Both the position numbers and the translations under genes were made by a program. 64,000 nucleotides of DNA from CAVUNY01 sp963768585 (GTDB lineage Bacteria; Chloroflexota; Anaerolineae; Anaerolineales; Anaerolineaceae), in contig CAVYIF010000009.1 in the NCBI GenBank assembly GCA_963768585.1, forward strand, positions 372,001-436,000. The letters are read 5' to 3'. Shown piece by piece: positions 33,576 through 42,925 of the stretch. Position 1 is the stretch's first letter. Every line of letters starts with the position of its first letter. The notes beneath the pieces were generated by a model. That model had not been told where the DNA came from. It was given only the letters and a program-made list of their open reading frames with translations, and searched no databases.

Positions 33576-34484
33576 TCATCCCTCTGGGGACCCTGGTCCT
33601 GCGGTTGAATCTCGGTAAAGGTGCGGTGCGAAGCGCCCCCACAGCCAGTGCAGCAGCCCTAGCGGCAGCGGCACCAGTAGAATCAAGACAGCGATCCCCA
33701 CGCCGTTGAGTGCGCGGTTGAATAGGCGCTCGAAGTTGACTGCGACATCCAGCACCCGGCTTTCACCGGTGCTGAAGTTCATGGCGTGGGTTTGCCAGAA
33801 ATAATCCGCGGATGCCAGCATAACCACGATGCTTACCCCGGCGCAGGCCAGTAAGGCCGCCATGCGCTGCCAGCTTTTACCCAGGCGCATGTATCCATAC
33901 GCACCCAGGATAACCAACAGCACCGCCAGCAGGGTTGGCGGAAAGCGAAAGCTGCGTTCGACCTCATCCATGCTGACCAATGTGGCCATCATCATCAAGC
34001 CGTACAAACCAAAACTGAGCTGGGTCCAGTCATTCCAGACGCGCTTCGCGAGGCGCACCAGGTTGGCCCAGGGCGGGCGGCTGAAGATCAGGGCCAGTAA
34101 GGCGACGATCCCCAACGGGACGTACGCCCGCCAGCCCCACAGCTCTCTGCCAAAGAGCGGGACGCCAAAAATCGTCAGGCCGGGTGTCGAGGCATTGGCA
34201 AGAAAAAAAGAAAAGACGACGGCGTATACCAGGTAAGGATAGACCCAACGCGGGAAGCCCAACAGCCAGCCGCGCAGCAGGCTGTAGAGCATGACCAGGT
34301 AGCCGCCCAGGATGAAGATCATTCCCAGGGTCTGTGTCACCGGCATGTTTTCAATGCTGATTGGCGCCGACAACAGCAAATTCGCCAGACCGATTACCAG
34401 GAAGGGCAGCAAGCCCAGGATGGTCTCATACCTGTGTTCAGGTTTGTGCGCCAGCGTTTCAGAAACTGGTAGACTGGTTGCCAT
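33576..34484 (-). CDS. Multi-pass membrane protein, function unknown
   Basis: 302 residues from ATG 34484 (AAGGAGGG a few bases upstream; ATG 34487 and GTG 34502 are alternatives). Eight or nine hydrophobic helices, no charged catalytic-looking motif apart from SMDEVERSFRFPP and ASADYFWQTHAMNFSTGES in loops. The family is not recognised. It is the only gene between the CruF-like gene and the phosphonate transporter. A 200-bp gap with no strong promoter precedes it. Confidence 0.7.
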   Translation of the reverse strand: MATSLPVSETLAHKPEHRYETILGLLPFLVIGLANLLLSAPISIENMPVTQTLGMIFILGGYLVMLYSLLRGWLLGFPRWVYPYLVYAVVFSFFLANASTPGLTIFGVPLFGRELWGWRAYVPLGIVALLALIFSRPPWANLVRLAKRVWNDWTQLSFGLYGLMMMATLVSMDEVERSFRFPPTLLAVLLVILGAYGYMRLGKSWQRMAALLACAGVSIVVMLASADYFWQTHAMNFSTGESRVLDVAVNFERLFNRALNGVGIAVLILLVPLPLGLLHWLWGRFAPHLYRDSTAGPGSPEG

Positions 34485-34702
34485 CATCCCTCCTTGATCC
34501 ACTGTTTATCACGGAAATTCAATTTCTACCACCCATTGCCTAACAAAGTTATGTATAGATACCATAGCACAATTTTTGGATGGATGTCAAGAAGGATGTT
34601 GTAATCCACCGTTCGTTGTGAGCATACCTCGCGCCGACTTGCCGGTTACCATATGTATTCCAACGCATTTGTTTATATCGTCCGGAATGCTTTTGACGCG
34701 GT

Positions 34703-36766
34703 TTAGACCAGTTTTTCGCGCAGCTTGGCGCTGGTGAAGTCCATCAGGGCGACCACGATCACGATGATCGCGACCACCGTCCCGGCTTTATGGTACTGCA
34801 GCGAGCCGAAGTAGGTGTACAGGGTCAGGCCGATCCCGCCGCCGCCGGCGAAGCCGATGATGGTTGCCATGCGGATGTTGATATCCCACTGGTAAATCAG
34901 GTAAGAGACAAAGGGCGGCACGATCTGCGGCAGGATGGCATAATTCACCACCTGCACAATATTGGCTCCGGTCGCCGTGACCGCTTCGATCGGTCCAGGG
35001 TCGATATTCTCGATTGCCTCCGAGAATAACTTGCCGATTAAGGCAAAGGTCGTCACTGCCAGAGCCAGCATACCGGCGAAAGGCCCAATGCCCACCCAGA
35101 AGACGAAGATCGCCACGTACAACAGGGCTTCGATCGAGCGCAGCACGTTGAAAATAGACCGCACAAGTATGTAGATCCAGGCCGTAGCCGGGGAGCGTCC
35201 CGTCAGGTTGCGCGCCGCCAGGAAGCTGAACGGCAGGGCGAAGATCGCGCCCAGGGTAGTGGCGAGCATGGCCTGGAAGATGGTCACCAGGATCTGCTGG
35301 ATAACCGAGTCAAGAATGGCCGGGGTCAGGTCGATACTCAGAAAATCGCCCACCAGGCGCAAGAAGGTGGGCGCGGGTTCAAATAGGGCCGCCGGGTTGA
35401 CCTTGGTCACGACCCAGCAGTAGGCAAATGCCACCAGCCCGAGCAGGGCAAGGATGGTGGTTCTCAAAATTGTGGGCCAACGCCGGCCTGTTTCCGGGGT
35501 TTCTCGCGGTTGGTCGCGCAGGATTTTATCGCGCCAGCGGGCGCTGATGTAATCCACGATGATGATCACGACTGCTACCGCCCATAGGGCAGCGCCGTAT
35601 TGGGGATAGGCTCCCAGGCGGATGGTCTCGACCACGAAAAAGCCAATCCCACCCCCGGCCACAAAACCCACTACCGTTGCCGAGCGCATGTTGATATCCC
35701 AGCGCAGCAGGGTGTAAGCCAGGAAAGGCGGCACGATCTGCGGAATGATCGCATAGCGGATCACCTGAAGCAAGTTGGCACCGGTCGCGCGCACCGCTTC
35801 CACCGGGCCGGTATCGATGTGCTCGATCTCTTCCGAAAACAGCTTGGCCAGGGCGGCGATCGAATGGATGGTCAGGGCGATCATGCCGGCGAACGAGCCC
35901 AATCCCACCCATACGATGAGGATTAACCCCCACACAATCGTGTCCACGGCGCGCACGATATTGAGCAGGGCGCGCATCACATAATAAATGACGCTGCCGC
36001 CGGGCACACGTGACATCACGTTGTGGGCTGCCAGGAAGCTGAAGGGGATGGCCAGGATGGTTGAGAAGATCGTCGCCAGCAGCCCCATGGCAATGGTTTC
36101 GATCAGGGTGCCCGGTACATACTGGTTAATTTCGACGCCGTTCTCAGCCCATCCCACGACGACCATCCATCTGGGGGGGCGGTCCACTTTTACCCGACCG
36201 ATAATGTCCAGCATATTATCGCTGACCCGGATGACACCCTTCGCCGGGCGCCCGGCCAGCAAGTCGCCAGCGGCGCCAGACAGGCATTCCCAGGCGCAGA
36301 TCTGATCAGTTCCATTAATGTTTATCGTCAAAATATCCGCGTTGACCAGGTCGGTCATGACCAGTTGGGCATCATGGATGCGCGAAATCAGGCGGTCAAG
36401 TTTTACATCGGTTACATTCCAGGCGGTGACGTACAGGATCACCGCCGCGAACAGTACCCCAAACAGGGTGTTGTACGTTTTTCCGGTAACCAGGCTGCGC
36501 GCATCCAGCACGTTCCACAGCCAGAACAGGATGAACGGCAGCCACAGCCAACTGGTGATCAATGAGCCGATCTCCACCTGGCCAATATGTTTTCGCACCT
36601 GCGCCCAGTTGGTGATGTAACCCAGAATAGGGATCATCAGGAAGATAACAATCCCACGCCAGCGCCGGCCGAGGATAAATTGTCCCAGACCGGGAATAAC
36701 CAGCGATGACCAGGAGGCCAGAACGGATGAATTGGAAGTTTTAAGGGGTTGGTTGAGTTGGGCCAT
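34703..36766 (-). CDS. phnE: Phosphonate/phosphite-type ABC permease, two PhnE units fused
   Basis: 687 residues made of two PhnE-like permease domains in tandem (about 1-345 and 350-687), each with the EAA loop: EEIEHIDTGPVEAVRATGAN ... QIVPPF and EAIENIDPGPIEAVTATGAN ... QIVPPF, followed by MRSATVVGF and IRMATIIGF. In most bacteria PhnE is a homodimer or two genes; here both halves are one polypeptide. An extended loop with GTDQICAWECLSGAAGD between the first helices of unit 1 is absent from unit 2. It follows phnC by 64 bp on the same strand. Confidence 0.9.
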   Translation of the reverse strand: MAQLNQPLKTSNSSVLASWSSLVIPGLGQFILGRRWRGIVIFLMIPILGYITNWAQVRKHIGQVEIGSLITSWLWLPFILFWLWNVLDARSLVTGKTYNTLFGVLFAAVILYVTAWNVTDVKLDRLISRIHDAQLVMTDLVNADILTININGTDQICAWECLSGAAGDLLAGRPAKGVIRVSDNMLDIIGRVKVDRPPRWMVVVGWAENGVEINQYVPGTLIETIAMGLLATIFSTILAIPFSFLAAHNVMSRVPGGSVIYYVMRALLNIVRAVDTIVWGLILIVWVGLGSFAGMIALTIHSIAALAKLFSEEIEHIDTGPVEAVRATGANLLQVIRYAIIPQIVPPFLAYTLLRWDINMRSATVVGFVAGGGIGFFVVETIRLGAYPQYGAALWAVAVVIIIVDYISARWRDKILRDQPRETPETGRRWPTILRTTILALLGLVAFAYCWVVTKVNPAALFEPAPTFLRLVGDFLSIDLTPAILDSVIQQILVTIFQAMLATTLGAIFALPFSFLAARNLTGRSPATAWIYILVRSIFNVLRSIEALLYVAIFVFWVGIGPFAGMLALAVTTFALIGKLFSEAIENIDPGPIEAVTATGANIVQVVNYAILPQIVPPFVSYLIYQWDINIRMATIIGFAGGGGIGLTLYTYFGSLQYHKAGTVVAIIVIVVALMDFTSAKLREKLV

Positions 36767-36830
36767 GAATGATTTCTTTTGACGGTGTTAGCACTGCCCG
36801 GCGGCAGCACCGCGCGATCAAAAACATATT

Positions 36831-37589
36831 CTAAATTACGGAGATTCTTTCGGCTTCTTGGCCGTAGATCGTTTTAAATTGGGCATCGTCAATCTGGTCC
36901 GGCGTGCCTTCAAACACCAGTTTGCCATCCTTGAGCGCAATGACTCGCGTGGCATAGCGGTGCACCAGGTCGAGGAAGTGCAGGCTGCACAGTACGGTAA
37001 TGCCGCGTTCTTTATTAAGCTGTTCCAGGTATTTGAGGATGGTATGGGCCAGCACAGGGTCCAGCGAGGCCACCGGTTCATCCGCCAGCACTACTTTTGG
37101 CTCCTGCATCAGGGCCCTGGCAATACCTACCCGCTGCTGCTGCCCACCCGAGAGCGAGTCGGCGCGCACATGCGCCTTTTCTGAGAGGCCCACCTGTTCC
37201 AGGCTGGCGGCGGCCCGCGCGTGGTCCTCCGCCGAAAATATACCCAGCAAGCTGGATAGGGTGCTAACGTAGCCCAGGCGACCGGTGAGCACATTGGTCA
37301 TCACCGAGGAGCGTTTCACCAGGTTGAATTGCTGGAAGATCATCCCGATCTGGCGCCGGATACGCCGGATTTCGGCGCCCTTGGCGGCGGTGACATCCAC
37401 ATCGTTGAAAATAATCCGGCCGGAAGTGGGCTCAACCAGACGGTTGATACAGCGCAGCAGGGTCGATTTGCCGGAACCGCTCAGTCCGATGACCACCAGA
37501 AATTCACCGTCGGCGACCTCGAAGCTGACGTCGGTCAGGGCCTCTGTTCCATTCGGGTAGACTTTGGTCAGGTTTTCTATTCTTAGCAT
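36831..37589 (-). CDS. phnC: Phosphonate ABC transporter ATP-binding protein
   Basis: 252 residues, normal size. Walker A GLSGSGKST, Q-loop QIGMIFQQFNLV, signature LSGGQQQRV, Walker B VVLADEPVASLD and switch His in CSLHFLD. Subfamily traits of PhnC are KVYPNGTEALTDVSFEV and the FNLVKRSSVMTNVLTGRLGY segment. It energises uptake of phosphonate, phosphite or a related phosphorus ester through the PhnE fusion. The gene starts 86 bp after the stem of the intergenic terminator. Confidence 0.92.
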   Translation of the reverse strand: MLRIENLTKVYPNGTEALTDVSFEVADGEFLVVIGLSGSGKSTLLRCINRLVEPTSGRIIFNDVDVTAAKGAEIRRIRRQIGMIFQQFNLVKRSSVMTNVLTGRLGYVSTLSSLLGIFSAEDHARAAASLEQVGLSEKAHVRADSLSGGQQQRVGIARALMQEPKVVLADEPVASLDPVLAHTILKYLEQLNKERGITVLCSLHFLDLVHRYATRVIALKDGKLVFEGTPDQIDDAQFKTIYGQEAERISVI

Positions 37590-37674
37590 AGGTTAATTAT
37601 ATGCGATCCGTGTATTATCGGGACCCATTTTAATACGACTGGTCTCCAGATTGAAAAATTGTGTTTGATCGGTT

Positions 37675-37713
37675 AAAAAATAACTGGTAGATCGCATGAT
37701 CTACCAGTTATTT
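37675..37713 (-). terminator. Strong rho-independent terminator between phnD and phnC
   Basis: Perfect 16-bp arms at 37678-37693 and 37698-37713 (core ACTGGTAGATC), loop GCAT, and on the minus strand an immediate run of six T (37675-37680). It lies 10 bp behind the phnD stop. Leak-through would give less phnC-phnE than phnD mRNA, the usual way to make excess binding protein. Confidence 0.9.
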
Positions 37714-37722
37714 ATCGGACGA

Positions 37723-38802
37723 TTATTTAACCAATTCGGCAGGATCCACACCGGCTTGCTTCAGAACTGCGGCGAAGTCATCGTAGAACGACGCGTTGAT
37801 CTTCTGGAAGGCGTCGATGGTGTACAGGCCGCGCAGGATAGCGTTGCCGCCCGGATCTTTGGACATGGCCAGCAAGCCATCGGAGATGGCAGTCTGAAAG
37901 GCAGGATCCAAAGTCTTGACGAACTGCACGCCGTCATTGGGAATTCTGTCGGTATCTGCGAAAACAACCACTTTTTCGGTGATATCCGGATACTTGGCTT
38001 TGAGGTCGGCAGCGGCGTCGGTCAGGACGTCGATGTACGTTACGCCCGCGTCACAGTCGCCCTTGTAAACGGCGATGGCCACATTGTTGTGGGAACCGGC
38101 ATTCTGCACGGCTTTGAAGTCTGTCGCGGGGTCAATGCCGTGGGCCTTGAGCACAATGTTCGGTACGATGTAACCGGAAGTCGAGTTTGGATCGACGAAG
38201 CAGAAAGTTTTACCTTTCAGATCGGAATACTGCGTGATATCCGCGGATACATTGGCGATGAACTGGCCTTTATAGAAGGGCTCCAGCTGGCCTTTGAGGG
38301 CCTTGTCCGGATCCAGATCATTGGTGTTGTATTTGCGCAGCACAGCCAGGGCAGGCACGACCTGGTACTTCTGCTCGGCCAACAAAACCGAGAAGGTGTT
38401 CAGGAAGCTTACCTGGGCCTTTTCAGCGCCCATGGCTTCGATTGAAGCGCCGAAGGAGGTGCCAACCTCGATCGTGAAGCTCAAGCCGGTCATCTTGCTC
38501 AGGCAGTCGGCGATTTCATTCCCGGCCTTGGTGATCTTGCCCGTGTCGCCCGAGGGGACAAAAGTGATCACGATCGGCTTGTCGGGAGAACCCAACTCGC
38601 CGGCTTTTGCCGTGGGCGGGTTGGCCAGAGGGGCGCAGGCCGGCGGGGGCGAAGTCGGCTTTGCGGTTGCTTCAGGGGCGGTGGTAGCTGCAGGAGCCGT
38701 GGTTGGGACAGCGGTCGGCTCGGGTGTCGCCGCTGGGGCACAGGCCGCCAAAATCATCGATAAGGCGACCAGCGCCATGACAAAAAGACGTAAACTTTTC
38801 AT
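37723..38802 (-). CDS. phnD: Phosphate/phosphite/phosphonate-binding lipoprotein
   Basis: 359 residues. Lipobox LAAC (Cys about 21), Thr/Pro/Ala linker to about residue 60, then a type II periplasmic-binding fold: PIVITFVPSGDTGKITKAGN, TSFGASIEAMGAEKAQVSFLN, GKTFCFVDPNSTSGYIVP and the SHNNVAIAVYKGDCDAGVTY hinge, characteristic of PhnD/PtxB. Lipid anchoring without a periplasmic form fits a single-membrane cell. It captures the substrate for PhnC/PhnE. First gene of the operon. Confidence 0.92.
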   Translation of the reverse strand: MKSLRLFVMALVALSMILAACAPAATPEPTAVPTTAPAATTAPEATAKPTSPPPACAPLANPPTAKAGELGSPDKPIVITFVPSGDTGKITKAGNEIADCLSKMTGLSFTIEVGTSFGASIEAMGAEKAQVSFLNTFSVLLAEQKYQVVPALAVLRKYNTNDLDPDKALKGQLEPFYKGQFIANVSADITQYSDLKGKTFCFVDPNSTSGYIVPNIVLKAHGIDPATDFKAVQNAGSHNNVAIAVYKGDCDAGVTYIDVLTDAAADLKAKYPDITEKVVVFADTDRIPNDGVQFVKTLDPAFQTAISDGLLAMSKDPGGNAILRGLYTIDAFQKINASFYDDFAAVLKQAGVDPAELVK

Positions 38803-38854
38803 GCTTTATCTCCTTCTTCTATTAAATAGCAGAAAATGGACCGTACATTCATAT

Positions 38855-38860
38855 AGTATA
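38855..38860 (-). promoter_or_regulatory. Putative -10 box TATACT of phnD
   Basis: On the minus strand TATACT ends 52 bp before the phnD ATG. A -35 is weak (TTAAGC with 18-bp spacing). No obvious Pho-box-like repeat was seen. Confidence 0.35.
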
Positions 38861-38994
38861 GCACCATCAGATAAGTATGCTTAACAGAAAATTTATGAAA
38901 ATTTTAATAAATTGCATGACTTTTTCCAGGTTTCAAAGATGTAAGTTTATACCTTTTCACATTTTATAGATCAACCAACTGCGTCTATCCGCGG

Positions 38995-40419
38995 TTAAAT
39001 GAATATCGTAAACCGGGTGCCGTTCCCATTTTGCGCGTAGGCCGGGCTTTCTACCGAAATCTGCCCGCCGTGCGCTTCGACCAATTGTTTCACGATCGCC
39101 AGACCCAGGCCCGATCCGCCGCTGGCGCGGGTGCGCGATTTATCCGCCCGGTAAAAGCGGTCGAAAATATACGGCAGATCCTCGGGTCGAATACCCGGCC
39201 CGCTGTCGGTGACCGTAATTTTCACCCTGCCTTCTGGCTGGGGGGCGGCTTCCACCCATATCGTGCCGTCTTGCGGAGTGTAGCGCAAGGCGTTGCCGAT
39301 CAGGTTGGTGAGCACCTGGGTAATGCGGTCCGAATCGAGGGAGCGTTCTGGCAGGTTGCCCTCGATTTTCCCCTCCAGGCGGATACCACGTTGGGCGGCC
39401 TGGGATTTCATATGCTCTACTACCTGTTCTACAAGCGGGCCCGGCGCGGTTGGGTGGCGCTCCAGCGGCAGCTCGCCGGCTTCAGCCAGGGAGAGCAGGC
39501 GCAGATCGCCAACCAGGCGGTTGAGCAGCAGGGTTTCCTGGAAAATGGCGTTTACCTGCTCAGCGTCGAGCGGCAGTACGCCGTCTAACATACCTTCCGC
39601 ATTGGCCTGGATGACCGCCAGTGGGGTGCGCAGCTCGTGGGCGACATCCGCCACCATATGGCGGCGCTGTTTTTCGGCCCTGGCCAGGCTTTCAGCCATC
39701 AGATTAAAGGTCTGCCCTAACTGACCAATTTCATCCTTCGAGCGCACCACGACCCGCTGGTTCAAGTCGCCGGCAGCGATCGAACCGGCGGCTTTTTGCA
39801 GCTGGCGCATGGGCGCCGTGATTTGGAAGAATAGTCCCGCTCCCAGGATCAAGGCGATCACCCCGGCGATGACCACCGAGGTCAGAATTGAGCGGTTGAC
39901 CGAATCCAAAAAATCGCTGGCTGGCGTGCCTTGTTCGGTCTGGTAATTAGGGGTCACGATCAGGGTGCCAACCTGCCGTCCGGCCAGCAGCACCGGCTGA
40001 CCGTTATCGATTTCCTGCGGGGAAAGCGTTTTTCCGACCAGTTCGCCAGCTGTGTCGCTGACCACGATCCCCTGGGTATCGGTCAGCACCAGGCGTTGGC
40101 CCATTGAGATTCCCATCATGGCGCCGCTCGCGCCAAAACCCCGACCCTGACCGCTGCCCATCATGTGCCCTGCGCCCATCCCGGCTGGCGTCAGACCGGA
40201 TTGGAGGAGGGTATCCACGCCCTGCCAGTCGTTCTTTTGGGCATAAAAATCTGCCAGCACCGGGGCCAGGCTCTGCGCCCAGGCCTGGCCGCTGCGCGTG
40301 GTGTACAGGTTAAATGCAGATTGGGTGGCCTGGCTGGTCAGCAGCGAAATGACGACCGCCCCAATGGCGATCACCAGCAGAAAGGCCCCCATCAGTTTAA
40401 AGATCAGGCTGTTACGCAT
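38995..40419 (-). CDS. Membrane sensor histidine kinase (HAMP-HisKA-HATPase)
   Basis: 474 residues from ATG 40419, which overlaps the stop of the response-regulator gene by 8 bp. Helix 1 (about 6-28), extracytoplasmic sensor (about 30-185, including a GAGHMMGSGQGRG Gly/Met-rich stretch and LVLTDTQGIVVSDTAGE, a Cache/PAS-like core), helix 2, HAMP (ITAPMRQLQKAAGSIAAGDL), HisKA with H in DVAHELRTPL, N-box NALRYTP and G-boxes DSGPGIRPED and GGSGLGLAIVK. It phosphorylates the partner response regulator. The Met/His-rich loop might bind a metal; the stimulus is unknown. Confidence 0.92.
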   Translation of the reverse strand: MRNSLIFKLMGAFLLVIAIGAVVISLLTSQATQSAFNLYTTRSGQAWAQSLAPVLADFYAQKNDWQGVDTLLQSGLTPAGMGAGHMMGSGQGRGFGASGAMMGISMGQRLVLTDTQGIVVSDTAGELVGKTLSPQEIDNGQPVLLAGRQVGTLIVTPNYQTEQGTPASDFLDSVNRSILTSVVIAGVIALILGAGLFFQITAPMRQLQKAAGSIAAGDLNQRVVVRSKDEIGQLGQTFNLMAESLARAEKQRRHMVADVAHELRTPLAVIQANAEGMLDGVLPLDAEQVNAIFQETLLLNRLVGDLRLLSLAEAGELPLERHPTAPGPLVEQVVEHMKSQAAQRGIRLEGKIEGNLPERSLDSDRITQVLTNLIGNALRYTPQDGTIWVEAAPQPEGRVKITVTDSGPGIRPEDLPYIFDRFYRADKSRTRASGGSGLGLAIVKQLVEAHGGQISVESPAYAQNGNGTRFTIFI

Positions 40420-41113
40420 GGGCGGCTGTCTCCAGTTTATAGCCCAGGCCAAACACGGTCTGGATATAGGTCGGTTTGCGCGGATTGGTCTCAAGCTTGA
40501 GGCGGATATTCTTGATATGGGCGTCGATGGTCCGTTCGTAGCCCTCGAAGGAATCCCCCTGGGCCTGTTCCATGATTTGCACACGCGAAAAAACGCGCCG
40601 CGGTTGGCGTGCCAGCACTACCAAAATCTCGAACTCGGTGGGGGTCAGTTCAATGGCCCGTTCACCCAGGGTGATGGTGTGCAGGTCCAGGTCGATCAGC
40701 AGATCCCCGACGTGAATCGTCTCGCTGTGAGCCGGACTGGCACCGGCGCGGCGCAGGATGCTGCGCACGCGCGCCACCACTTCGCGCGGGCTGAAGGGTT
40801 TAATCACGTAATCGTCGGCGCCCAATTCCAGGCCGATCAATTTGTCGGTTTCTTCCACACGGGCGGTAAGCATCATCACGGGCACATCCGATGCGCGCCG
40901 GATCGCGCGGCAAACATCCAGACCATCCATACCGGGCAGGTTGAGATCCAGGATCACCAGGTCGGGTTTTTCATGCTGGAATACCGCCAGGGCTGCGCTG
41001 CCGTCTGCGGCGCTCACCACGGCAAAGCCTGCTTTCTCAAGATACGCTTTGACGACTTTGACAATCTGTGGCTCGTCGTCGACCACCAGTATTTTCTTCA
41101 TAGAAGTGTTCAT
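40412..41113 (-). CDS. OmpR/PhoB-family response regulator
   Basis: 233 residues from ATG 41113, placed by a TATGAT box 6 bp upstream; ATG 41101 (KKILVVDDE) is the alternative. Receiver domain with acidic pair DDE, phospho-Asp in DLVILDLNLPGMDGL, Thr in MMLTAR, Lys in DDYVIKPFSP; winged helix with LTPTEFEILVVLARQPRRVFSR and RTIDAHIKNIRLKLE...YIQTVFGLGYKL. Paired with the kinase gene downstream. Targets are not visible; the divergent neighbour (41378) or the nearby secreted proteins are candidates. Confidence 0.92.
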   Translation of the reverse strand: MNTSMKKILVVDDEPQIVKVVKAYLEKAGFAVVSAADGSAALAVFQHEKPDLVILDLNLPGMDGLDVCRAIRRASDVPVMMLTARVEETDKLIGLELGADDYVIKPFSPREVVARVRSILRRAGASPAHSETIHVGDLLIDLDLHTITLGERAIELTPTEFEILVVLARQPRRVFSRVQIMEQAQGDSFEGYERTIDAHIKNIRLKLETNPRKPTYIQTVFGLGYKLETAAHA

Positions 41114-41119
41114 GGTTTT

Positions 41120-41125
41120 ATCATA
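41120..41125 (-). promoter_or_regulatory. -10 box TATGAT of a probable leaderless promoter for the two-component genes
   Basis: TATGAT (5 of 6) 6 bp before ATG 41113; TTAAAA at a 16-bp spacing could be the -35. No Shine-Dalgarno precedes this start. Confidence 0.45.
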
Positions 41126-41377
41126 CATGCTTTTTGTGAAGTTTTAACGAGCAGGTTATGGAGAAGTTATGAAGATCACTGCGGATATTATCCATTAAAA
41201 TAATGTAGACTCGGGGTAGTGGATTGCGAAAAGGTTTGCTAATAGCTTCGCTGCCAGAAGATAATCCGGTTGGTGAGCCAGGCCTTGATCCATCCATCCT
41301 GTTCCTTTCTGATATACATATCGAGCCCACCGGCCTGGACCGGCATGGGCGAACCTTACGAAGGAGTAAAGTACACA

Positions 41378-42838
41378 ATGATTGCTGACACCCATAATCA
41401 CATCCTCGATCCATTTGAGAACCAGAGCGATGTTGGATCGACCCAGCATCCAGGTTCGTGTCTGGTCGATCCTGCGCGGCAGACCTACACCATCGCCGGG
41501 GCCGGGGCAAATATCTGGGGCGACCACGACGATTTCCATTTTGTATGGCGGCGCATGCGCGGCGATTTCATTGTCACTGCGCGGGCCGCGTTTATCGGCC
41601 CGGGCGCGGGAACGAACCCGCACCGCAAACTCGGCTGGATGGCGCGCTCCAGCCTTCAGTCCGATTCGTCTGCGGTCTGCACCGGCGTCCACGGCGATGG
41701 GCTGGTTTCGCTCCAATACCGGCGGGTACAGGGCGGGCAGACCGAAGAGGTGAGAACGCCGCTCCACGCAGCGGAGGTGATCCGGCTGGAACGAAAAGGC
41801 CGCACCTATATCATGTCGGTCGCCCATTTCGGCCAACCCTTTACAGCCGTCCAGGCGAATGATATTGACCTGGGGGAAGAGGTGTATGTGGGGTTGTTCG
41901 TCTGCTCGCACGACGATGCGATTGTGGAAAGTGCCGTGTTCCAGGATGTGCGCATCGTGAAGCCGGTCAAGATTGGTTTCGATCGTGGAAAGGACCCTTT
42001 CGGCAGCCGGCTGGAGATTCTGGACGTTGCCAGCGGTCACAGTCAGATCATCTACAGTGCGGACAGCGTGTTTGAGGCGCCTAACTGGACGCGGGATGGA
42101 AAATCGCTGGTTTTTAACAGCGGTGGGCGCCTGTACCACTTCGACCTGGCTGCTCGCACGACAACCCTCATTGATACCGGGGATGTCGTCAGGAATAACA
42201 ACGATCATGTCCTTTCTTTCGACGGGAACATGCTGGCAATCAGCAGCCAGACCGGGGATGAGGGCCATTCCAGAGTGTACACTGTTCCGATTTCCGGGGG
42301 CCAGCCGGTTCAGATTACCCCGATCGGGCCGTCATATTTGCATGGTTGGTCGCCGGACGGAAAGTTCCTGGTCTTCACCGGGCAGCGCAACGGGATCTTC
42401 GACATTTACCGCGTCCCGGCTGTGGGAGGTGAGGAAATGCAGCTGACCCACACGCCCGGGCTGGACGATGGGCCGGAGTATACGCCCGACGGCAGGTATA
42501 TTTACTTCAACTCGGTGCGCAGCGGGCGCATGCAGATCTGGCGCATGCAGCCGGACGGCAGCGCCCAGGAGCAGCTGACTGACGACGAATACAACAACTG
42601 GTTCCCGCATGTCTCCCCCGATGGCAGCCAGATTATATTTGTGACCTACCTGGTGGGTGAGGTAGAACCCAGCGACCACCCGGCAGCCAAACGGGTCTAC
42701 CTGCGCACGATGCCGATAGACGGCGGCGTGCCGAAAGTGGTCGGGTACCTGTACGGCGGACAGGGTACGATGAACGTGCCTTCCTGGTCGCCGGATGGGC
42801 GGCAGGTGGCCTTCGTCAGTAATACCGTCCCGTTCTAA
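41378..42838 (+). CDS. TolB-like beta-propeller protein with N-terminal concanavalin-like domain
   Basis: 486 residues from ATG 41378 (GAAGGAG 11 bp upstream); no signal peptide is visible, so it looks cytoplasmic. The first 200 residues resemble DUF1349-type concanavalin folds (YTIAGAGANIWGDHDDFHFVWRRM, GWMARSSLQSDS), followed by PD40/TolB propeller blades: APNWTRDGKSLVFNSGG, HGWSPDGKFLVFTG, GPEYTPDGRYIYFNS, FPHVSPDGSQIIFVTY and PSWSPDGRQVAFVS. Propellers of this type bind proteins or sugars. A strong terminator follows 17 bp after the stop. Confidence 0.82.
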   Translation: MIADTHNHILDPFENQSDVGSTQHPGSCLVDPARQTYTIAGAGANIWGDHDDFHFVWRRMRGDFIVTARAAFIGPGAGTNPHRKLGWMARSSLQSDSSAVCTGVHGDGLVSLQYRRVQGGQTEEVRTPLHAAEVIRLERKGRTYIMSVAHFGQPFTAVQANDIDLGEEVYVGLFVCSHDDAIVESAVFQDVRIVKPVKIGFDRGKDPFGSRLEILDVASGHSQIIYSADSVFEAPNWTRDGKSLVFNSGGRLYHFDLAARTTTLIDTGDVVRNNNDHVLSFDGNMLAISSQTGDEGHSRVYTVPISGGQPVQITPIGPSYLHGWSPDGKFLVFTGQRNGIFDIYRVPAVGGEEMQLTHTPGLDDGPEYTPDGRYIYFNSVRSGRMQIWRMQPDGSAQEQLTDDEYNNWFPHVSPDGSQIIFVTYLVGEVEPSDHPAAKRVYLRTMPIDGGVPKVVGYLYGGQGTMNVPSWSPDGRQVAFVSNTVPF

Positions 42839-42855
42839 ATAATTACAGGAAGAAT

Positions 42856-42893
42856 AAAGCAGAATTGGCCGGCTAGCCGGCCAATTCTGCTTT
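42856..42893. terminator. Bidirectional terminator, 38-bp perfect palindrome
   Basis: AAAGCAGAATTGGCCGGCT and its exact complement form 19-bp arms; on the + strand TTTT follows. It separates the convergent propeller gene and the small secreted protein and can serve both. Confidence 0.88.
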
Positions 42894-42925
42894 TAGTATT
42901 GACTATTTTTGTATCGTGCGCCGGC

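Noticed and set aside
41195..42268. 357-codon open frame opposite the beta-propeller gene
   Set aside because: No start signal; the + strand carries repeated SPDG blades and is clearly the gene.
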